Part shown: piece after piece, positions 5,462 through 5,655 of the stretch | Position numbering within the stretch: position 1 is the stretch's first letter | How the letters are laid out: each line of letters opens with the position of its first letter | Program-made: the position numbers and the translations under genes | The notes under the pieces: model-generated | What the model saw: only the letters and a program-made list of their open reading frames with translations | What the model was told of the DNA's origin: nothing | The model's database searches: none | Assembly: GCA_045579105.1 (NCBI GenBank) | Contig: JAZNLM010000057.1 | Location: 1 to 5,655, forward strand | Origin: Flemingiibacterium sp045579105 | Lineage (GTDB): Bacteria; Bacillota; Clostridia; Oscillospirales; CAG-272 | Reading direction: 5' to 3' | DNA length: 5,655 nucleotides

Positions 5462-5545
5462 AAGTCGGAGGCCAAGCGGTCTTAGGAAGACAATACAGCT
5501 TTGCAACCCCTTGGCTCACAGAACGACATGGCTACGATCCGACTT
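5462..5545 (+). other. Complete MGI/BGI sequencing adapter with index, not genomic
   Basis: Positions 5462-5493 read AAGTCGGAGGCC..., then ...TCTTAGGAAGACAA, the DNBSEQ read-1 side adapter. Positions 5494-5503 (TACAGCTTTG) fill the 10-base index slot. Positions 5504-5545 run CAACCCCTTGG... to ...GGCTACGATCCGACTT, the complement of the read-2 side adapter, with one difference (CAACCCC where I recall CAACTCC). The AAGTCGG/CCGACTT inverted repeat at the two ends is the adapter's own design. Both flanks are GGGtGRT gene sequence cut abruptly. The match is from memory and should be confirmed by alignment to the vendor sequence. Confidence 0.96.
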
Positions 5546-5655
5546 ACGGCCAGTGCCGCCGCCGGAGGCAACAGAGAAGTACTTCTTACCAGCTTCGGTC
5601 ATTTCCTTCTTGTAGGTGCCAGCGGTGGGATGCTGGAAGCGGGTGGGGTTGGTGG
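5546..5655 (-). CDS. Fragment of a second, different GGGtGRT-family gene (chimeric insert)
   Basis: These 110 bases encode 36 residues, from TNPTRFQHPTAGTYKKEMTE, through AGKKYFSVAS, to GGGTGR, plus two bases of a codon. They cover the same stretch as 5352-5461 with about 24 mismatches by hand count. TAGTYKKEMTEAG here replaces VAGTYKKWCWETG. The fragment is open at both ends: adapter at 5545 on one side and the window end on the other. It starts at exactly the homologous base where the other copy meets adapter. It is best read as one short library insert from another strain or species, or a paralogue, joined through adapter sequence, rather than a tandem duplication. Its location in this genome is not supported. 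Confidence 0.85.

Noticed and set aside
5142..5519. Complete 125-residue gene starting at GTG 5519
   Set aside because: The start codon and first 19 residues lie in adapter sequence. The genuine gene is open at its 5' end.
5462..5545. Small mobile element with terminal inverted repeats AAGTCGG/CCGACTT inserted in the GGGtGRT gene
   Set aside because: The sequence and layout are those of a sequencing adapter with an index, and the same sequence occurs at the other end of the window.
5238..5615. Plus-strand frame crossing the adapter
   Set aside because: It is antisense to the GGGtGRT segments and runs through adapter sequence.

Overview
The window looks like an assembled metagenomic contig from an anaerobic Firmicute, most likely a gut-type member of Clostridia. 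The evidence is indirect: strong AGGAGG-type ribosome sites, extended -10 promoters, a lipoprotein-type sugar-binding protein, and a gene of the GGGtGRT family, which as I recall is common in anaerobic Clostridia. No rRNA or taxonomic marker is present, so this placement is an inference.

Layout. Positions 29-3801, minus strand, hold one compact four-gene operon for a CUT1-type carbohydrate ABC importer. In transcription order it encodes an ATPase (MalK/UgpC-like, TTG start), a MalF/UgpA-like permease, a MalG/UgpE-like permease and a lipoprotein substrate-binding protein that is cut off at the window edge. Gaps of 12 and 11 bases and an ATGA overlap join the genes. A good promoter (3854-3882) and a short leader hairpin precede the operon. 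Positions 3883-4182 contain no gene but are dense in hairpins, with a 16-base-period tandem repeat. At 4183-4434 (minus) lies a small XRE-type regulator, divergent from a SLOG/DUF1273-type gene at 4593-5075 (plus). The shared intergenic region carries a clear plus-strand promoter and palindromes that could be operators. A bidirectional terminator (5096-5125) then separates the SLOG gene from the convergent 3' end of a GGGtGRT-family gene (5142-5461, minus).

The most important observation is technical. Positions 5462-5545 are not biological. They match, from memory and with one mismatch, the complete MGI/BGI (DNBSEQ) library adapter, including a 10-base index slot. Positions 1-28 are the reverse complement of part of the same adapter, again with one mismatch. 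The apparent truncation of the binding protein, the apparent tandem duplication of the GGGtGRT gene and the apparent GTG start at 5519 are therefore assembly artefacts. Positions 5546-5655 are a separate 110-base library insert from a homologous but clearly different GGGtGRT gene.

How the genes work together. The four importer proteins should form one complex: an exported lipid-anchored binding protein, a heterodimeric membrane channel and an ATPase dimer. The substrate cannot be named from sequence alone. The XRE regulator may control itself and the SLOG gene. I see no link between that pair and the importer apart from a shared 15-base promoter core. I did not find a convincing undescribed system.
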